A DNA stretch of 15,130 nt from Alphaproteobacteria bacterium UBA2723 (GCA_002353835.1 DEKL01000056.1:13506-28635), one strand, 5' to 3'. Positions 1-7,388 are shown, counted from the first letter of the stretch. The notes: generated from the sequence alone by a model not told the origin. Numbers and translations are program-made.

Positions 1-2
1 AA

Positions 3-443
3 CCTACCCAAATTTCAAAAACAACAAATATTGAAAAGATTTTAAGCTTAGTAAAAGACAATCTTTTAGCGTTTATTTTGGCACTTTTAATAGTATTATT
101 CGTTATTTATCGCAGTCTTATTCCTAATAAAAATAATCACACCAAAAGAAATGCCGTTATCCGTGCCATTAAAGACCACGATTACAAAAAAGCCAAAGAA
201 ACATTACTTCTTTGGGCTGCTGACAAGTATTATCCGGAAGATATAAATAATTTTAATGATATTTCGCGCGTTGTCAAAGATGAAACTTTTTCCGAGTGTC
301 TTTCATCACTTAATAAGGTTTTGTATGCTGATAGCACTGATTATTTTGATGATGCTAAATTTATTGAAATTTTAAAAAAAGTTGATAAAATCCATTATGG
401 AGAGAAGAAAAAGGCTGAGGTTTTACCAAACCTTTACGATTAG
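3..443 (+). CDS. BatD-like membrane protein, C-terminal fragment (5' end outside window)
   Basis: The frame is open to the left edge, so only the last 146 residues of a longer protein are present; a TTG at 78 is not a credible start because it lies inside the membrane helix. Visible parts are one hydrophobic segment (fragment residues about 21-36), a short basic stretch (YRSLIPNKNNHTKR), then a cytoplasmic helical region with the pattern KAKETLLLWAADKY followed by a leucine-rich LSSLNKVLYAD segment. This layout matches the C-terminal end of BatD/oxygen-tolerance proteins, in which a large periplasmic part is followed by a single helix and a small cytoplasmic domain. BatD proteins usually sit in a bat operon with MoxR ATPase and VWA-domain proteins, which would lie to the left. 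The family call rests on this tail alone; another single-pass protein cannot be excluded. Confidence 0.6.
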   Translation, partial: PTQISKTTNIEKILSLVKDNLLAFILALLIVLFVIYRSLIPNKNNHTKRNAVIRAIKDHDYKKAKETLLLWAADKYYPEDINNFNDISRVVKDETFSECLSSLNKVLYADSTDYFDDAKFIEILKKVDKIHYGEKKKAEVLPNLYD

Positions 444-483
444 TATAAAATAATATTCTTGAAACATATTGTGTGGAGAAAAT

Positions 484-1335
484 ATGCTGGTAGCTAAAAG
501 ATTAATTTGCGGTATTTTTGCTTTAATTCTCATTATTTGGGGTGCTATGATGACAAGTAATACTCAGCAAGTACTACAGGTTTTGGGTTTTTGTATTTTC
601 ATTTTCGGTATAACATTGGCATATATAGCCATCAAGCAAAATCTTCCCACTTACAGTTTTTGGATAACTTTATTGGCTATGGGCTTGGCTTATGCTTTAC
701 TTGTTACAAAAAATCCCTCTGCAGATGATGAGAACATATCCTTTGCAGAAGAAACACCGCAAGTTGAAAAAACAAATGATGTTTCTACAATAGCAAAAAA
801 ACAAAGAAAGAAGAGAAGTAAAGGTGTTAATTTAGCAGCCTATCCTAAAATCAGCGGTAGTGCAACGGTTATTCATGCACATGTTTTTTATATTGATGGC
901 AGATATGTTCGCTTGTATGGGGTAGATGCACCAGATAATGACCAACTTTGTTCTGATGCAAACGGCAGTTCTTATAATTGCGGTGAAGCTGCGGCTTCTT
1001 GGGTCAGAAATTGGATTGATACAAACCCCATTGATTGCTACTTGCTTAAAATTGAGCCTAAAGGACAGGATTTGGCAACCTGTGTTTGGGGAGAATATGA
1101 TATTGGTGCCGGCTTGGTAAGTTCCGGTTGGGGACTAGCTAATACCCGAGAAACAAACATATATAAGCCCTATGAGATTATGGCACAAAATGAAGGTTCC
1201 GGATTATGGCAAGGTACTTTCTATACACCGGCCGACTGGCGTGATATTAAAAGCCGTAGAAACGATTTTACCATCAAAAGACAATCTTCTTCACCGGATG
1301 GCGGTTTTCTTAATTTCGGTTCTTGGTTTAAATGA
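484..1335 (+). CDS. Three-helix membrane protein with degenerate SNase-like (thermonuclease fold) domain
   Basis: The protein has 283 residues. The ATG at 484 is preferred over an in-frame TTG at 469 because GGAG at 475-478 is well spaced from it. Three membrane segments (about residues 7-23, 33-50, 58-74) come first. A linker follows with an acidic part and then a basic KKQRKKR stretch, and a thermonuclease-like domain spans about 120-255. The positive-inside rule puts that domain outside the cytoplasm. Four cysteines (156, 166, 185, 200) fit disulfides there. Family landmarks are VRLYGVDAP, CGEAAASWV, LATCVWG and GLWQGTF. However, the residues matching nuclease Asp19/Asp21 are His131/His133 (HAHV instead of DGDT), Glu43 is Asp151 and Arg87 is Gln195; only Arg35 (Arg143) remains. 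I infer a non-nuclease or altered role. The stop overlaps the next start by four bases (ATGA). Confidence 0.75.
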   Translation: MLVAKRLICGIFALILIIWGAMMTSNTQQVLQVLGFCIFIFGITLAYIAIKQNLPTYSFWITLLAMGLAYALLVTKNPSADDENISFAEETPQVEKTNDVSTIAKKQRKKRSKGVNLAAYPKISGSATVIHAHVFYIDGRYVRLYGVDAPDNDQLCSDANGSSYNCGEAAASWVRNWIDTNPIDCYLLKIEPKGQDLATCVWGEYDIGAGLVSSGWGLANTRETNIYKPYEIMAQNEGSGLWQGTFYTPADWRDIKSRRNDFTIKRQSSSPDGGFLNFGSWFK

Positions 1336-1802
1336 TTAACTATCAAAAAAAAATAACGTGTCTTACCGAGCAAGATACAAAAGCTTTGGCTGAAAAAATT
1401 GCGGACATTGCCCAAAAAGGTGATGTTTTTGCTTTATATGGAACATTGGGGGCAGGAAAAAGCACTTTTGCCAGATATTTTATTCAACATTTAACCTCGG
1501 CTCAAGATATTCCCAGCCCGACATTTACGCTTGTGCAAACGTATGAAACCTCTTTATTTGATATTTATCATTATGATATGTATCGCTTAAAGTCGCCGGA
1601 AGAAGCTTATGAATTAGATATTGAAGATGCTTTTTATTCTGCCGTCAGCTTGGTTGAATGGCCAGAAAAAATATCCCCGTTGTTGCCGAGGGATTTGTGG
1701 AAAATTTCTATTGAGGCAACCGGTAATAATCGGATTTTTGTTTTAGAAACAACTTCTCAAGAAAAAAAACAGCGCTTAGAAAGGCAATTTTTAAATGAAT
1801 AA
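1332..1802 (+). CDS. tsaE: tRNA threonylcarbamoyladenosine biosynthesis ATPase TsaE
   Basis: TsaE is the cytoplasmic ATPase that works with the TsaB-TsaD complex to make the t6A modification at position 37 of ANN-decoding tRNAs. At 156 residues the protein has normal family length. A P-loop GTLGAGKST lies at residues 37-45. Downstream are the family blocks IPSPTFTLVQTYE, IYHYDMYRL and LVEWPEKI, the last giving the acidic residue of the ATP site. The ATG overlaps the preceding stop as ATGA and there is no clear Shine-Dalgarno sequence, so translation is probably coupled to the upstream gene. Its own stop overlaps hprK by eight bases. TsaB and TsaD are not in the window. The fused kinase domain (AmgK) seen next to tsaE in some alphaproteobacteria is absent here. 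The identification is firm. Confidence 0.95.
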   Translation: MINYQKKITCLTEQDTKALAEKIADIAQKGDVFALYGTLGAGKSTFARYFIQHLTSAQDIPSPTFTLVQTYETSLFDIYHYDMYRLKSPEEAYELDIEDAFYSAVSLVEWPEKISPLLPRDLWKISIEATGNNRIFVLETTSQEKKQRLERQFLNE

Positions 1803-2217
1803 CATCCATGCAACCTTAATCAGCTACGAACATAACGGTATTCTCTTTATCGGCAAATCCGGCACCGGAAAATCAGATTTAGCACTGAGGATGATTATGC
1901 AGAACAATGCTTTATTGGTTTCTGATGATTACGTTAATTTGGATGTTATTAACAACTGTTTATATGGCTCAGCCCCACAAGAAATTGCAGGAAAATTAGA
2001 AGTCCGTGGAATTGGAATTATCCCTTTTAACAATAAAAACTCAGAAAAAATAACTCTCTGTGTAGAACTTTTAGAAAAAAGAGAAGACGTTGAGCGCCTT
2101 CCGGAGGCAGAATATTACGATTTTTTGGGCGTATCCGTTCCTAAAATAAAATTATACGCCTTTGATTGTTCTACAAGTTATAAAATTATTGCAAAAATTA
2201 GTAGCATAATAAGTTAA
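1795..2217 (+). CDS. hprK: HPr kinase/phosphorylase, short alphaproteobacterial form (catalytic domain only)
   Basis: HprK phosphorylates a serine of the phosphocarrier HPr and, in alphaproteobacteria, feeds the nitrogen-type PTS, which has regulatory rather than sugar-transport roles. The 140-residue protein has the P-loop GKSGTGKS at 20-27, the catalytic acidic pair in LVSDDYV (Asp44/Asp45) and the HprK signature EVRGIGII at 69-76. The N-terminal domain of Firmicutes HprK (about 130 residues) is missing. That is normal for alphaproteobacterial HprK, so this is not a truncation. The ATG overlaps the end of tsaE by eight bases, suggesting coupled translation. No HPr, EIIA or ChvG/ChvI-type two-component genes, which often accompany it in alphaproteobacteria, lie in the window. 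A small hairpin covers the stop codon. Confidence 0.92.
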   Translation: MNNIHATLISYEHNGILFIGKSGTGKSDLALRMIMQNNALLVSDDYVNLDVINNCLYGSAPQEIAGKLEVRGIGIIPFNNKNSEKITLCVELLEKREDVERLPEAEYYDFLGVSVPKIKLYAFDCSTSYKIIAKISSIIS

Positions 2218-2225
2218 TTATGCTA
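2202..2225 (+). other. Inverted repeat over the hprK stop codon
   Basis: TAGCATAAT (2202-2210) is exactly complementary to ATTATGCTA (2217-2225) around a six-base loop. The right arm starts inside the hprK stop region. Only two of nine pairs are G-C and no T-run follows, so it does not look like a standard intrinsic terminator. It could be an RNA processing or protection structure, or an operator-like palindrome just upstream of mlaE. The feature is seen directly; any function is inference. Confidence 0.4.
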
Positions 2226-2229
2226 ATGA

Positions 2230-2235
2230 TATAAT
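2230..2235 (+). promoter_or_regulatory. Possible -10 box (TATAAT) upstream of mlaE
   Basis: A perfect TATAAT lies 27 bases before the mlaE ATG, in the 44-base gap that is the widest break in the left gene block. At the usual 17-base spacing there is no good -35 (TAATAA), and the region is A+T-rich, so this may be chance. It would allow the mlaE-mlaF-radA-cvpA genes to be transcribed separately from tsaE-hprK. Confidence 0.25.
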
Positions 2236-2261
2236 TATAAAAATAATGAAAGGCTGAATTT

Positions 2262-3050
2262 ATGAGAAACTTTATTGAAACTTTTTTAAGAGCGTTGGGT
2301 AAGCCTTTGGTAAGATTTTTGTCTTCCTTAGGCGATTTGACCGCTTTTATTGTTAAAGCAATATACCATTGTTTTGTTCCTCCTTTTTATTTTAAGCTGT
2401 TTTTTAAGCAAGTTTTGGATATCGGTTTCTATTCTTTGCCGGTTGTCGGTTTAACAACTTTATTTGCCGGTATGGTTATCGCCTTGCAGACCTATTCCGG
2501 ATTTACAGGTTTTAAGGCTGAAAGCGTTATTGCTTCCGTTGTTCTTATTTCCGTAACGCGCGAATTAGCCCCTGTTTTATCAGCTTTAATGGTTGCCGGC
2601 AGAATTGGTGCGGCAATGGCTGCGGAAATCGGTACAATGCGCGTTACAGAACAAATTGATGCCTTAGTTACTCTTTCAACAAATCCTTTCAAATATTTGG
2701 TATCACCTCGTTTGTGGGCCGGTCTTTTGGTTTTACCGGTGTTGGTCTTTATCGGTGATATTATCGGTATTTTCGGCGGATATGTGGTTGGGGTTTATAA
2801 ATTGGGATTTAACCCGGCTAATTATATCACGGCTACCTTTGAAGATTTACAGGTTATCGGTATTGTTTCCGGCTTGGTTAAAGCGGCGGTTTTCGGCTTT
2901 ATTATTTCCATGATGGGCTGCTACCACGGTTATAAATCTAAAGGCGGTGCGCAAGGTGTCGGTAACGCAACAACAAATGCCGTTGTTTCATCTTCTATTT
3001 TGATTTTGATATTCAATTATCTTATCACAGAAATGTTCTTCTCAAGATAA
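2262..3050 (+). CDS. mlaE: MlaE-family lipid ABC transporter permease
   Basis: This is the inner-membrane permease of an Mla-type system, which moves phospholipids between inner and outer membrane and keeps outer-membrane lipid asymmetry. It has 262 residues, typical for MlaE. An amphipathic N-terminal stretch comes first, then several membrane helices. The diagnostic core RELAPVLSALMVAGRIGAA starts at Arg100, followed by AEIGTMRVTEQIDAL (about 121-135), the conserved MlaE block that contacts the ATPase. AAAGG at 2249-2253, eight bases before the ATG, supports the start. mlaF follows after 11 bases. No MlaD (MCE-domain) gene follows, unlike the enterobacterial mlaFEDCB operon; radA comes next, so the substrate-binding partner must be encoded elsewhere. 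The family assignment is secure; the exact lipid substrate is inferred. Confidence 0.93.
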   Translation: MRNFIETFLRALGKPLVRFLSSLGDLTAFIVKAIYHCFVPPFYFKLFFKQVLDIGFYSLPVVGLTTLFAGMVIALQTYSGFTGFKAESVIASVVLISVTRELAPVLSALMVAGRIGAAMAAEIGTMRVTEQIDALVTLSTNPFKYLVSPRLWAGLLVLPVLVFIGDIIGIFGGYVVGVYKLGFNPANYITATFEDLQVIGIVSGLVKAAVFGFIISMMGCYHGYKSKGGAQGVGNATTNAVVSSSILILIFNYLITEMFFSR

Positions 3051-3061
3051 GGGGGATTATT

Positions 3062-3829
3062 ATGGAAAAAGAAATAAAAATTAAAATCAGAGATCTTCAC
3101 AAAAGTTTTGGAAGAAAAGTCGTTTTAGATGGGGTTGACCTTGATTTGTACAAAGGGGAATCGTTGGTTGTCATCGGTGGTTCAGGCACAGGAAAATCCG
3201 TTTTAATAAAATGCATTCAGGGTTTATTAACACCGGACTCCGGCTCTATTCAAATAGATGATGTGGAAATTGTTCAAAAAAATCCGAAGATTATAGAAAA
3301 TATGCATAGCAAAATGGGTATGCTTTTCCAGGGTGGCGCTTTGTTTGATAGCTTGACCGTATGGCAGAATGTTGCTTTTGACCTTATCCAAAACAGAGGT
3401 ATATCTAAAAAAGAAGCTAAAATTGTGGCTATTAAAGTTTTAAGGCAGGTTGGTCTTGGTGCTGATATCGCTGATTTATATCCTTCCGAGCTTTCCGGCG
3501 GTATGCAGAAGCGTGTCGGTTTAGCAAGGGCGGTTATTACGCGTCCTGAAATTATATTCTTTGATGAGCCGACCACCGGCTTAGACCCGATTATGGCTGA
3601 TGTTATCAATGATTTGATTATAGAATCGGCAAAAGATTTGGGGGCAACTACTTTAACCATCACACACGATATGACCTCTGCTCGCAAAATCGCCGATAAA
3701 ATTGCCATGCTTTATCAAGGAAAGATTATTTGGTACGGAACGGTTAAAGATTTGGATAAAACAGATGATCCCTACGTACGCCAATTTATAGAAGGCTCTT
3801 CTAAAGGACCGATTACCGTGGAGAAATAA
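3062..3829 (+). CDS. mlaF: MlaF-family lipid ABC transporter ATPase
   Basis: This 255-residue cytoplasmic ATPase would power the neighbouring MlaE permease. All ABC motifs are intact: Walker A GGSGTGKS (39-46), Q-loop at Gln90 (MLFQGGALFDSL, a typical MlaF sequence), signature LSGGMQKR (144-151), Walker B IIFFDEP ending at Pro170, D-loop GLDP (173-176) and switch His202. A GGGGG ribosome-binding site at 3051-3055 lies six bases before the ATG. The stop is one base before radA's ATG. The absence of mlaD and mlaC beside it is the only difference from the enterobacterial operon; MlaE/MlaF pairs separated from MlaD occur in other alphaproteobacteria (general knowledge). No missing residues or unusual composition are visible. 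Confidence 0.93.
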   Translation: MEKEIKIKIRDLHKSFGRKVVLDGVDLDLYKGESLVVIGGSGTGKSVLIKCIQGLLTPDSGSIQIDDVEIVQKNPKIIENMHSKMGMLFQGGALFDSLTVWQNVAFDLIQNRGISKKEAKIVAIKVLRQVGLGADIADLYPSELSGGMQKRVGLARAVITRPEIIFFDEPTTGLDPIMADVINDLIIESAKDLGATTLTITHDMTSARKIADKIAMLYQGKIIWYGTVKDLDKTDDPYVRQFIEGSSKGPITVEK

Positions 3830-3830
3830 T

Positions 3831-5207
3831 ATGGCTAAAAAAACAACAATTGATTATGTTTGCCAATCATGTGGTGCTGTTTATCCGAAATGGCAGGGAA
3901 AATGTGATTCTTGCGGTGAATGGAATACTATTGTTGAGGAAAAGTCGTCTTCAGAGGGTTTTTCAAATATTTCTTCTAAAAAGAAAGGTCAACAGATTGA
4001 TTTTGTTTCTCTTAACGGTGAAAGCCAAACTTACAAAAGATTAGTCACAAATCTTTCTGAAATAAATCGTGTTTCCGGCGGCGGGTTGGTGCCGGGTTCG
4101 GTTATTTTGGTCGGCGGTGACCCCGGTATCGGTAAATCTACATTATTGCTGCAGATTTGCGCCGGTATGGCTTATCAACTCAAAGAAAACAGCTGTTTTT
4201 ATATCTCGGGCGAAGAGGCAATAGACCAAGTCCGCATTCGTGCTAAGCGGTTAGGTTTGGCAGATGCGCCCGTTCGTTTGGCGAGCACAACCAATGTAAA
4301 AGATATTATTGCCACCCTTGAAAAAGAAAACCCCTCTTTGGTAATCATTGATTCTATCCAAACAATGTATCTTGATGAAGTAGAATCAACACCGGGAAGT
4401 GTTGCGCAAGTTCGCGCTGCTGCTTATGAATTGATTAAAATTGCAAAACGTAAAGGATTTACGCTATTTTTGGTCGGGCATGTTACAAAACAAGGGGCAA
4501 TTGCCGGCCCACGTGTGTTGGAGCATATGGTTGATACCGTTTTATATTTTGAAGGCGACAGAGGGCATCATTTCCGTATTTTGCGTGCCGTTAAGAATCG
4601 TTACGGAGCAACAGATGAAATCGGTGTATTTGAAATGCAAGATACGGGGTTGGTTGAAGTGGAAAACCCATCTGCCCTGTTTTTGGCAGAACGACAAGGA
4701 TGTGTTTCCGGCTCTTGTGTTTTTGCGGGAATTGAGGGTTCAAGACCGCTTTTGGTAGAAATTCAAGCCCTTGTCGGTAATAGCGGATATGCCGGCGCCA
4801 AACGTGCTGTTGTCGGCTGGGATTCCAATCGTTTAGCCATGATTTTAGCTGTTTTGGAAGCCCGTTGTGGTATGAATTTCAGTACGCATGATGTTTATTT
4901 GAATATCGCCGGCGGCTTAAAAATATCTGAACCAGCAGCAGATTTGGCGGTTGCCATGGCTGTTATTTCTTCCATGACAAATAAGCCTTTACCGGCTGAT
5001 ATGGTTGTTTTCGGTGAAATCGGTTTGTCCGGAGAAATCAGAGCCGTAAGCCAACCGAATTTGCGCCTAAAGGAAGCACAAAAACTCGGCTTTACCAACG
5101 CAATTATTCCAAATTCTTTCAGTAAAGATAAAAAAGCCAAAATCATTACCGGAATGTCTTACCATGAAATCGGTAATGTTCAACGTTTAATTTCCAGATT
5201 TAGTTAA
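3831..5207 (+). CDS. radA: DNA repair protein RadA
   Basis: RadA is a RecA-like, DnaB-type helicase that drives branch migration during homologous recombination and repair. The 458-residue protein has the three expected parts. A zinc finger is formed by Cys11, Cys14, Cys25 and Cys28 (CQSCG and CDSCG). An ATPase domain has Walker A GGDPGIGKST (95-104), a Walker B-like SLVIIDSIQT and the RadA-specific KNRYG motif (255-259). The C-terminal Lon-protease-like domain has the usual blocks (VGWDSNRLAM, NIAGGLKISEPAADLA, GEIGLSGEIRAV) and no protease active site is expected. The start is one base after the mlaF stop, so translation is likely coupled. The order radA-cvpA is common in alphaproteobacteria. 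Full length and intact. Confidence 0.97.
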   Translation: MAKKTTIDYVCQSCGAVYPKWQGKCDSCGEWNTIVEEKSSSEGFSNISSKKKGQQIDFVSLNGESQTYKRLVTNLSEINRVSGGGLVPGSVILVGGDPGIGKSTLLLQICAGMAYQLKENSCFYISGEEAIDQVRIRAKRLGLADAPVRLASTTNVKDIIATLEKENPSLVIIDSIQTMYLDEVESTPGSVAQVRAAAYELIKIAKRKGFTLFLVGHVTKQGAIAGPRVLEHMVDTVLYFEGDRGHHFRILRAVKNRYGATDEIGVFEMQDTGLVEVENPSALFLAERQGCVSGSCVFAGIEGSRPLLVEIQALVGNSGYAGAKRAVVGWDSNRLAMILAVLEARCGMNFSTHDVYLNIAGGLKISEPAADLAVAMAVISSMTNKPLPADMVVFGEIGLSGEIRAVSQPNLRLKEAQKLGFTNAIIPNSFSKDKKAKIITGMSYHEIGNVQRLISRFS

Positions 5208-5218
5208 GGGGAAAACTT

Positions 5219-5992
5219 ATGGAGCCATTAAATAATATAGATATTGTTATTTTAATCGGATTTGCAATTTCCATGTTGGTTGCGTTTATTCGCGGCTTTG
5301 TAAAAGAAGTTTTATCCATTTTGGGTTTAGCTCTTTTCGTTGTTTTAGTGGTTTATCTTTCTCCTCTTATGTTACCGTGGTTTGGAAAGTATATTTCCAG
5401 CCAGATTTTAGCACAAATTGTTGTCTTTTTACTGATTATGGCCGTTTTTTATGCCATCTGGATTATCAGCACGGATAAACTTATTGCACGTATTCGTACA
5501 AGCACTCTTAGTTTTATGGATAGATTGTTTGGTTTAATTTTTGGCTTATTCAGAGCATTGCTTATCTTGGGTTTTTGCTTTTTAATTGTCAAAATTGTTT
5601 TACCGGAAGAATTAAAGAAAGGAATTCTAAAAGAATCTAAATTCTTTATTGTGGCACAAACGACTTCTGATATGATAGAAAAGATGTTACCGGATAAGTT
5701 TATTGAAGATACCGTTAAATCTTTTGAAGATTTGAACAAAGCTGAGAAGAAGAAAGATGACAGCAAGAAGGAACCCTCAAAAGAAAATAAAGAAACAAAG
5801 CAGGAAGAAACTAAGGGTTTACCATCTACCGTTGATCAAGAACAAATGAATAAGATGTTTGAGCAGCTTATTAAGCCGGAGGTAAAATCTGAAAGAAAGA
5901 CTGATGATAGTAAAAAGACGGAATCCAAAGGATATGATAACAAAGAAATAAAAAATTTGGATAGGCTTATTGATATAACGGCGAAAAACTGA
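5219..5992 (+). CDS. cvpA: CvpA-family membrane protein with long charged tail
   Basis: CvpA proteins are small inner-membrane proteins, named for colicin V production and linked in enterobacteria to envelope stress and bile tolerance; their molecular activity is not settled. The first part, to about residue 130, holds four hydrophobic helices with the family pattern NIDIVILIGFAISMLVAFIRGFVKEVLSI at the start and DRLFGLIFGLFRALLIL in the last helix pair. From about residue 173 to 257 the protein becomes a lysine- and glutamate-rich low-complexity tail, probably disordered and cytoplasmic. AAGGGG at 5206-5211 lies seven bases before the ATG and overlaps the radA stop. In many alphaproteobacteria purF follows cvpA; here a terminator follows instead, so this is the last gene of the block. 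Confidence 0.85.
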   Translation: MEPLNNIDIVILIGFAISMLVAFIRGFVKEVLSILGLALFVVLVVYLSPLMLPWFGKYISSQILAQIVVFLLIMAVFYAIWIISTDKLIARIRTSTLSFMDRLFGLIFGLFRALLILGFCFLIVKIVLPEELKKGILKESKFFIVAQTTSDMIEKMLPDKFIEDTVKSFEDLNKAEKKKDDSKKEPSKENKETKQEETKGLPSTVDQEQMNKMFEQLIKPEVKSERKTDDSKKTESKGYDNKEIKNLDRLIDITAKN

Positions 5993-6010
5993 TTTTGTTT
6001 AAAACTATAA

Positions 6011-6040
6011 ACTCCGCTTAAAATTAAGCGGAGTTTTTTT
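6011..6040 (+). terminator. Rho-independent terminator after cvpA
   Basis: A ten-base perfect stem, ACTCCGCTTA (6011-6020) paired with TAAGCGGAGT (6025-6034), encloses an AAAT loop and runs into seven T (6034-6040). It lies between the convergent cvpA and tyrS stops. Read on the minus strand it also forms the hairpin, with a poorer T-run, so it may stop tyrS transcription as well. This is the clearest terminator in the window. Confidence 0.92.
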
Positions 6041-6045
6041 ACTTC

Positions 6046-7302
6046 TTATTTGCCCAAGTTTATCAGACCATGCTTTTTCTTCCCTTGAGAAAGCTTAATA
6101 TTGCCATTAACAATATCTTCTTTGGTAATTGTATAATTTTCGTCGGTGATAACTTTATCGTTTAATTTCAGGCCGGCTTGTTTTATCAAACGGCGCGCTT
6201 CGCCTTTGCTCGTAACAAAACCCAATGAAACAAACGCATCCAAAACGCCTATTTCATTTGCACTGATATCTACCGAAGGCAAATTGTCATCAACAGAACC
6301 TTGTTCAAAGGTTTTTGTTGCCGTTTCTAAAGCGGCTTTGGCTTCTTCTTCTCCACGGCAGATTTTGGTTGCCTCAAAAGCTAAAATCTTCTTAGCTTCG
6401 TTTATTTCTTTATCTTGCAAAGCCTCCAGACGACGAACTTCATCCATCGGTAAATCTGTATAAATACGCAGACACTTACCGACTTCGGCATCTCCGATAT
6501 TTCTGAAATATTGGAAATAATCGTATGCGGAAAGTTTTTCTTCATTTATCCAAACGGCATTACCTTCGGATTTACCCATTTTTTTACCAGCAGAATCTGT
6601 TATTATCGGGCTTGTAAAACCAAACAATTCCGTATCATAACGGCGTCTGCCGAGCTCTGTACCGGATACAATGTTCCCCCATTGGTCGGCACCGGCAATT
6701 TGCGCACGACAGCCATATTTTTGAAGTAATACGCAAAAATCATACCCTTGGAGCAACATATAGTTAAACTCCAAAAAAGACATGGGCTGTTCGCGTTCCA
6801 AGCGGCTTTTAACACTATCCATGGTCAACATTCTGTTAACGGAATAACATGTTCCGATATCTCTTAAAAAGGCAAGATAGTTTATGTCCTTAAACCAATC
6901 CCAGTTATCAACCATTACGGCATCAGTTTTGCCGTCACCGAATTGTAAGAACTTCATAAAGGATTTTTTCAACCCTTTCTTGTTGCTTTCCAACGTTTCT
7001 TCATCTAAAAAAGGACGCAATTTATCTTTACCGGAGGGGTCTCCGATACGTGCTGTTGCACCGCCAACCAACGTTAGCGGTTTATGACCGCATTTTTGAA
7101 ACCAACGCAACATCATTAACGGCACAATATGACCAACATGCAAGCTGTCTCCCGTCGGATCAGAACCTAAATAACCAACAGCAGGTGTTCCTTTCTTTTC
7201 ACAATCGGCAAGATATTCGTCAAACCCCTGCTCGTTTGTACATTGATTATAAAAACCGCGTTCCTGCATAATATTCAAAAATTCTGATTTAAATTGTGTC
7301 AT
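6046..7302 (-). CDS. tyrS: Tyrosyl-tRNA synthetase
   Basis: This cytoplasmic class I synthetase charges tRNA-Tyr with tyrosine. It has 418 residues, the usual length. The HIGH motif is HVGH (55-58) within SDPTGDSLHVGH. The tyrosine pocket block NYMLLQGYDF and AGADQWGNI are present. The KMSKS loop is KMGKS (241-245), followed by EGNAVW. A C-terminal S4-type RNA-binding domain starts near LDAFVSLGFVTSKGEARRL. The gene is monocistronic, divergent from anmK and convergent with cvpA. AAGGA upstream is 13 bases from the ATG, longer than usual. A seven-codon reading frame starting at 7312 and overlapping the tyrS start in another frame sits nearer to it. No T-box is expected or seen. The function is certain. 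Confidence 0.97.
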   Translation of the reverse strand: MTQFKSEFLNIMQERGFYNQCTNEQGFDEYLADCEKKGTPAVGYLGSDPTGDSLHVGHIVPLMMLRWFQKCGHKPLTLVGGATARIGDPSGKDKLRPFLDEETLESNKKGLKKSFMKFLQFGDGKTDAVMVDNWDWFKDINYLAFLRDIGTCYSVNRMLTMDSVKSRLEREQPMSFLEFNYMLLQGYDFCVLLQKYGCRAQIAGADQWGNIVSGTELGRRRYDTELFGFTSPIITDSAGKKMGKSEGNAVWINEEKLSAYDYFQYFRNIGDAEVGKCLRIYTDLPMDEVRRLEALQDKEINEAKKILAFEATKICRGEEEAKAALETATKTFEQGSVDDNLPSVDISANEIGVLDAFVSLGFVTSKGEARRLIKQAGLKLNDKVITDENYTITKEDIVNGNIKLSQGKKKHGLINLGK

Positions 7303-7359
7303 TTGCTTTCATTTGTCCTTTCTTTATTTATACCAAATATTAACGTATCAAGCTTAATA

Positions 7360-7388
7360 ATAGTATGCATAATCAAATAATATTGCAA
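7360..7388 (-). promoter_or_regulatory. Possible tyrS promoter
   Basis: On the minus strand TTGCAA (7388-7383) and TACTAT (7365-7360) are spaced by 17 bases, with the -10 box 57 bases before the tyrS ATG. Each box matches the sigma70 consensus at four of six positions. This region (7303-7408) is the only divergent intergenic gap in the window, so promoters for both tyrS and anmK should be here. Its high A+T content makes any single match weak evidence, and no convincing anmK promoter was picked out. Confidence 0.3.

Noticed and set aside
78..443. A separate 121-residue protein starting at TTG 78
   Set aside because: The frame is open to the window edge and the TTG lies inside a membrane helix; it is the tail of a longer gene.
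469..483. Start of the SNase-like gene at TTG 469
   Set aside because: GGAG at 475-478 would lie inside the coding region, whereas it is ideally placed for ATG 484.
1795..2217. hprK as a truncated pseudogene
   Set aside because: The lack of the N-terminal domain is normal for alphaproteobacterial HprK, and the catalytic motifs are intact.
3274..3708. 144-codon open frame on the minus strand
   Set aside because: It is antisense to mlaF, whose ABC motifs are unmistakable, and has no recognisable protein features.
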